From an uncultured Alphaproteobacteria bacterium (GTDB lineage: Bacteria > Pseudomonadota > Alphaproteobacteria > Rhodobacterales > Rhodobacteraceae), in assembly GCA_929200295.1 (NCBI GenBank), contig CAKMZE010000107.1:1-9122 (forward strand): a stretch of DNA of 9,122 nucleotides, read 5' to 3'. Every line of letters starts with the position of its first letter. The stretch's first letter is position 1. Shown piece after piece: positions 6,163 to 9,122 of this stretch. Below the pieces are notes generated by a model. It was not told the DNA's origin and ran no database searches. It was given only the letters and a program-made list of their open reading frames with translations. A program made the translations under genes and the position numbers.

Positions 6163-8277
6163 ATGGAAACGATCATCCTTTTTGCCCCGCTCATCGGGGC
6201 GCTCATCGCAGGCTTTGGATGGAAGAGCATCGGTGAAACAGCGGCGCAATGGATCACCACAGGGCTTTTGTTCTTATCTGCGTTCCTGTCATGGGTTGTG
6301 TTCCTTAGCTTTGACGGTGTGACCGAACAGATCCAGATTATGCGCTGGATTGAAAGCGGCTCGCTCAGCACAGATTGGTCCATCCGCATGGACCGGTTGA
6401 CCGCGATTATGTTGATCGTGATCACCACGGTGTCTGCGCTCGTGCATCTTTATTCCTTTGGCTATATGGCCCATGATGACAACTTTGCAGATGGCACCGC
6501 CTATAAGGCGCGGTTCTTTGCGTATCTGTCGTTCTTTACCTTCGCGATGTTGATGTTGGTCACGTCTGACAACCTCGTGCAGATGTTCTTTGGGTGGGAA
6601 GGTGTGGGCGTCGCCTCATATCTGCTGATTGGGTTTTATTACAAAAAACCATCTGCGAATGCAGCCGCGATTAAGGCGTTTGTTGTCAACCGCGTTGGTG
6701 ATTTTGGCTTTGCTTTGGGCATATTCGGCCTGTTTTATCTCACCGATAGTATCCGGTTTGATGATATCTTTGCAGCGGCCCCGGCACTGGCTGACACATC
6801 GATCCATTTCCTCTGGGCGGATTGGAATGCGGCCAATCTCTTGGCCTTCCTGCTCTTTATTGGTGCGATGGGGAAATCTGCGCAGCTGTTTTTACACACA
6901 TGGCTGCCTGACGCGATGGAGGGGCCGACACCTGTATCGGCCCTGATCCACGCCGCGACCATGGTTACGGCAGGTGTGTTCCTCGTGTGCCGCATGTCAC
7001 CATTGATGGAATATGCGCCGCAAGCGCAGGGTTTCATTGTGTTCTTGGGCGCAAGCACGGCGTTTTTTGCAGCAACGGTCGGGCTCGTTCAGAATGATAT
7101 TAAACGGGTCATCGCCTATTCAACATGTTCGCAGCTTGGCTATATGTTTGTTGCCGCGGGTATCGGCGTGTATTCCGTGGCGATGTTCCATCTGCTGACC
7201 CACGCATTCTTTAAAGCGATGCTTTTCTTGGGCGCGGGCTCAGTGATCCACGGGATGCACCACGAGCAGGATATGCGCAATTACGGCGGGTTACGGCACA
7301 AACTGCCATGGACATTCCGCGCGATGATGATCGGCACATTGGCGATTACGGGTGTTGGTATTCCACTGCTTTATATTGGTTTCCCTATCGGGTTTGCGGG
7401 CTTTGTCTCAAAAGACGCGATTATCGAGAGCGCTTATGCCGCCAATGCCAGCTATGCGTTTTGGATGCTCGTCTTTGCGGCCTTTATGACCAGCTTTTAC
7501 AGCTGGCGCCTGATGTTCATGACATTCTATGGCACCCCGCGAGGGGATGCGCATACGCATGAGCACGCACATGAAAGCCCCAAGGTTATGCTTGTCCCGC
7601 TCGCGGTTCTGGCTGTTGGTGCTGTGTTCTCTGGCATGGTGTTTTACAAGCCGTTCTTTAAGAGCGACAAATATGTAGGCCAGTTCTTTGGTGTGATTGC
7701 ACCCGCTGAAAAGGACCATGCCGCACTCGGGTTTAGTCTTGTGGCCCCTGCATATGCCGCGGGCGGTGATGATGCAGATCATGGCAATGATGACGATAAA
7801 GATTACGCATGGCCTGAAACACCGGGGCAGGGCGCGATTTTCAAGCATCCTGATAACCACGTGCTGCATGAGGCGCATTATGTGCCGATCTGGGTCAAGC
7901 TCGCGCCGTTCTTTGCAATGCTCGCAGGTCTCGCGCTTGCCTTTCAGATGTATATCAGGCGACCTGATTTGCCCGCGCGTCTCGCAAAACAGCAAGCGCC
8001 GCTTTATAACTTCTTGCTCAATAAATGGTATTTTGACGAACTTTACGATCTGGTTTTTGTCAAACCTGCGATGGCGCTGGGGCGGTTTTTCTGGAAGCAG
8101 GGCGATACCAATACGATTGACGGGGGCATTAACGGGGTCGCAATGGGGATTATCCCGTTCTTTACCCGCCTCGCGAACCGTGCACAGTCTGGCTATATGT
8201 TCACATATGCCTTTGCGATGGTCCTCGGGATTGCAGTGTTGCTGACCTGGGTGACGATGACCGGAGGGTCAAACTAA
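6163..8277 (+). CDS. nuoL: NADH-quinone oxidoreductase subunit L
   Basis: This is the distal antiporter-like proton-pumping subunit (704 residues), homologous to ND5 and MrpA. Key charged residues are present: E146 in FFGWEGVGVASYLLIGF, D180 in NRVGDFG, K238 in GAMGKSAQLFLHTWLPDAMEG, H263 in LIHAATMVTAG, K351 in HAFFKAMLFLGAGS and K417 in VSKD. They correspond to the E. coli coupling Glu, the channel lysines and the terminal lysine. The C-terminal region has the long lateral amphipathic helix (about 608-660, including NKWYFDELYDLVFVKP) and a final membrane helix (681-698). It is longer than the 613-residue E. coli protein, mainly because of hydrophilic loops at about 460-475 (HTHEHAH) and 533-570 (Asp- and His-rich), which is usual in alphaproteobacteria. 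AAAGGG at 6150-6155 is seven bases before the ATG. The stop TAA shares a base with the nuoM ATG. Confidence 0.98.
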   Translation: METIILFAPLIGALIAGFGWKSIGETAAQWITTGLLFLSAFLSWVVFLSFDGVTEQIQIMRWIESGSLSTDWSIRMDRLTAIMLIVITTVSALVHLYSFGYMAHDDNFADGTAYKARFFAYLSFFTFAMLMLVTSDNLVQMFFGWEGVGVASYLLIGFYYKKPSANAAAIKAFVVNRVGDFGFALGIFGLFYLTDSIRFDDIFAAAPALADTSIHFLWADWNAANLLAFLLFIGAMGKSAQLFLHTWLPDAMEGPTPVSALIHAATMVTAGVFLVCRMSPLMEYAPQAQGFIVFLGASTAFFAATVGLVQNDIKRVIAYSTCSQLGYMFVAAGIGVYSVAMFHLLTHAFFKAMLFLGAGSVIHGMHHEQDMRNYGGLRHKLPWTFRAMMIGTLAITGVGIPLLYIGFPIGFAGFVSKDAIIESAYAANASYAFWMLVFAAFMTSFYSWRLMFMTFYGTPRGDAHTHEHAHESPKVMLVPLAVLAVGAVFSGMVFYKPFFKSDKYVGQFFGVIAPAEKDHAALGFSLVAPAYAAGGDDADHGNDDDKDYAWPETPGQGAIFKHPDNHVLHEAHYVPIWVKLAPFFAMLAGLALAFQMYIRRPDLPARLAKQQAPLYNFLLNKWYFDELYDLVFVKPAMALGRFFWKQGDTNTIDGGINGVAMGIIPFFTRLANRAQSGYMFTYAFAMVLGIAVLLTWVTMTGGSN

Positions 8278-9122
8278 TGAGCAATATCCTCTCCTTTACT
8301 ACGTTTATTCCATTGCTGGGTGCTTTGATCCTCGCTGTGTTTTTACGTGGTGATGATGCGGCTGCACAGCGCAATGCGAAATGGGTGGCGATGGCCACAA
8401 CGCTTGCGACCTTCTTAGTGTCTCTGTTTATCTTAGCGGCGTTTGATCCTGCGGATACCGGGTTTCAGATGGTGGAAACCCGCGAATGGCTGCTGGGGCT
8501 TCAGTATAAGATGGGCGTCGATGGGATTTCGGTTCTGTTCGTGATGCTTACGACATTCTTGATGCCGGTTGTGATCGGCGCCTGCTGGAATGTTGAGACA
8601 CGGGTCAAGGAATATATGATCGCCTTTTTGATCCTTGAGACACTGATGCTCGGTGTCTTTATGGCGTTGGATCTTGTGCTGTTTTACCTGTTTTTCGAAG
8701 CGGGCTTGATCCCGATGTTCCTGATTATCGGGATTTGGGGCGGTGCAAACCGCGTCTATGCGTCGTTCAAGTTCTTCCTTTATACCTTTCTCGGTTCCGT
8801 TTTGATGCTTGTGGCAATGGTTGCCATGTTCAATGAGGCGGGCACCACAGATATCCCTGCCTTAATGGTATATGATTTCGCACATGAGAGCTTTGATCTA
8901 CTGGGCATTCATGTGCCTGGTGGTATGCAAACGCTGCTATGGCTTGCGTTCTTTGCAAGCTTTGCGGTGAAGATGCCAATGTGGCCGGTGCATACCTGGC
9001 TGCCTGATGCGCACGTGCAGGCCCCAACTGCGGGTTCGGTTGTGCTGGCGGCGATCCTGTTGAAAATGGGTGGTTACGGGGTCTTGCGCTTTAGCTTGCC
9101 AATGTTTCCCATCGGCTCTGAG
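8277..9122 (+). CDS. nuoM: NADH-quinone oxidoreductase subunit M, 5' part (cut by window end)
   Basis: This is the second antiporter-like proton-pumping subunit (ND4 homologue); 282 of roughly 510 residues are present and the frame is still open at the last base. The visible part covers about the first eight membrane helices. Diagnostic sites are E141 in LFYLFFEAGLIPMFLIIGIW (the coupling glutamate, E144 in E. coli), K232 in FAVKMPMWPVHTWLPDAHVQ and K263 in LLKMGGYGVLR. PTAGSVVLA (250-258) is also characteristic. The ATG overlaps the nuoL stop (TAATG), and GGAGGG at 8263-8268 lies eight bases upstream, so the start is firm. No frame disruption is seen; truncation is only from the window edge. 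nuoN would be expected downstream. Confidence 0.97.
   Translation, partial: MSNILSFTTFIPLLGALILAVFLRGDDAAAQRNAKWVAMATTLATFLVSLFILAAFDPADTGFQMVETREWLLGLQYKMGVDGISVLFVMLTTFLMPVVIGACWNVETRVKEYMIAFLILETLMLGVFMALDLVLFYLFFEAGLIPMFLIIGIWGGANRVYASFKFFLYTFLGSVLMLVAMVAMFNEAGTTDIPALMVYDFAHESFDLLGIHVPGGMQTLLWLAFFASFAVKMPMWPVHTWLPDAHVQAPTAGSVVLAAILLKMGGYGVLRFSLPMFPIGSE

Noticed and set aside
7408..7995. 195-residue minus-strand frame inside nuoL
   Set aside because: It is antisense to conserved NuoL and lacks any recognisable domain; long antisense frames are common in GC-biased coding DNA.

Overview
The window looks like part of the chromosome of an alphaproteobacterium, most likely a Rhodobacteraceae (marine Roseobacter-type) species. 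Three things suggest this. The complex I subunits have alphaproteobacterial form: a short NuoG of 672 residues without N7 cysteines, a NuoI of 164 residues, and a NuoL of about 700 residues. The subunit genes are separated by small extra reading frames, as known from Rhodobacter and Paracoccus nuo clusters. GC content looks moderate. The assignment rests on protein family features, not on a marker gene.

Layout. Positions 40-423 (minus strand) encode a small lipoprotein resembling transferrin-binding-protein-like surface lipoproteins; it may be truncated. Positions 424-620 are a divergent intergenic region with an AT-rich dyad. Positions 621-1028 (plus strand) encode a small exported protein of DUF5333 type, a family I associate with nuo clusters of this group. 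After a 137-base gap comes an almost uninterrupted plus-strand run: nuoG (1166-3184), a small lipoprotein gene overlapping its stop codon (3181-3573), nuoH (3583-4623), nuoI (4625-5119), nuoJ (5184-5789), nuoK (5853-6158), nuoL (6163-8277) and the first 282 codons of nuoM (from 8277, cut by the window edge).

These genes encode much of the proton-pumping NADH:quinone oxidoreductase (complex I). NuoG and NuoI carry iron-sulfur clusters N1b, N5, N4, N6a and N6b towards the quinone. NuoH forms the quinone-chamber base. NuoJ and NuoK link it to the antiporter-like pumps NuoL and NuoM. Tight spacing, stop/start overlaps and Shine-Dalgarno sequences inside the preceding gene's end indicate one translationally coupled operon.

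The core operon is ordinary. The points most worth following are two exported proteins of unknown function (621-1028 and 3181-3573) embedded with complex I genes, a possibly broken lipoprotein gene where nuoF might be expected, and two short gaps (nuoI-nuoJ and nuoJ-nuoK) holding micro-ORFs that overlap the next start codon. I see no RNA genes, CRISPR array, insertion sequence, prophage or new defence-type system.
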